Positions 5,527 through 5,680 of a stretch of 5,680 nt of DNA are shown piece after piece. Within the stretch, counting starts at the first letter, position 1. Every line of letters begins with the position of its first letter. The notes beneath the pieces are model-generated. The model did no database searches. It was not told the origin of the DNA and was given only the letters and a program-made list of their open reading frames with translations. The stretch is from Oscillospiraceae bacterium. GTDB lineage: Bacteria > Bacillota > Clostridia > Oscillospirales > Acutalibacteraceae. A program made the translations under genes and the position numbers. The DNA is taken from positions 6,441 to 12,120 of the forward strand of contig DOZQ01000038.1 in assembly GCA_003517915.1 (NCBI GenBank), given 5' to 3'.

Positions 5527-5680
5527 TTATTTTGCCTTCTCAAGAATCTTAACCACGCGCCAGTGTTTATCCTTAGAAATGGGGCGGGTTTCCATTACAA
5601 GCACACGGTCGCCGGTTCCGCAGGCGTTCTGCTCGTCATGCGCCTTGAGTTTGCTCGTGCTTTTAATGATTTTTTTATAA
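5527..5680 (-). CDS. rpsQ: Small-subunit ribosomal protein S17, C-terminal part (cut by window edge)
   Basis: S17 is a primary 16S rRNA-binding protein of the 30S body with an OB fold. The last 50 codons plus TAA are present. The visible residues include [18 protein letters not shown], then the S17 signature [13 protein letters not shown], then [15 protein letters not shown] at the end. The family is about 85 residues, so roughly the first 35 (MERN..RKVRVGKVVSDKMDKT-like region) lie beyond the window. The gene precedes rplN with a 27-base gap, which is the normal order (rpmC-rpsQ-rplN). The reading is intact to the window edge, with no sign of damage. Confidence 0.96.
   Translation of the reverse strand, partial: YKKIIKSTSKLKAHDEQNACGTGDRVLVMETRPISKDKHWRVVKILEKAK

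Overview
The window is one continuous stretch of the bacterial spc ribosomal-protein operon, all transcribed from the minus strand, so gene order runs from high to low coordinates. In transcription order it reads: 3' end of rpsQ (S17), rplN (L14), rplX (L24), rplE (L5), rpsN (S14, short zinc type), rpsH (S8), rplF (L6), rplR (L18), rpsE (S5), rpmD (L30), rplO (L15), secY, and the first codons of a gene that is very probably adk. This is the standard bacterial order with no insertion, loss or rearrangement. Both ends are cut: rpsQ lacks its N-terminal part and adk shows only its first 14 bases.

The organism is most likely a Gram-positive bacterium of the Bacillota, class Clostridia, possibly close to the Oscillospirales/Ruminococcaceae (inference). 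Supporting signs are the 61-residue four-cysteine S14, an L24 with a C-terminal four-cysteine zinc ribbon, near-perfect AAGGAGG ribosome binding sites before most genes, frequent GTG/TTG starts, a SecY ending in MRHYKGFLE, adk directly after secY, and moderate GC content. The genus cannot be fixed from the sequence.

Layout: rpsQ to rpsN (about 4034-5680) encodes early-binding and core proteins of both subunits. rpsH to rpmD (1922-4003) continues with S8, L6, L18, S5 and L30. rplO-secY (91-1900) links the last ribosomal gene to the channel of the Sec translocase. Intergenic gaps are 1-30 bases, and several Shine-Dalgarno sequences overlap the stop codon of the preceding gene, so the genes are probably co-transcribed and translationally coupled. 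The largest gap is the 76 bases between secY and adk, which holds a 13-bp RNA hairpin without a U-tract. No stretch above 300 bases lacks a gene. Apart from one weak promoter-like match at the start of rpsH, I noticed no promoter.

This is an ordinary housekeeping region. I see no undescribed system, mobile element, CRISPR array or RNA gene. The second-look items are modest: the secY-adk hairpin, the zinc-binding L24 and S14 encoded together, a lysine-rich C-terminal tail on L15, a high share of non-ATG starts, the rplX start choice, and the promoter-like match inside rpsH.
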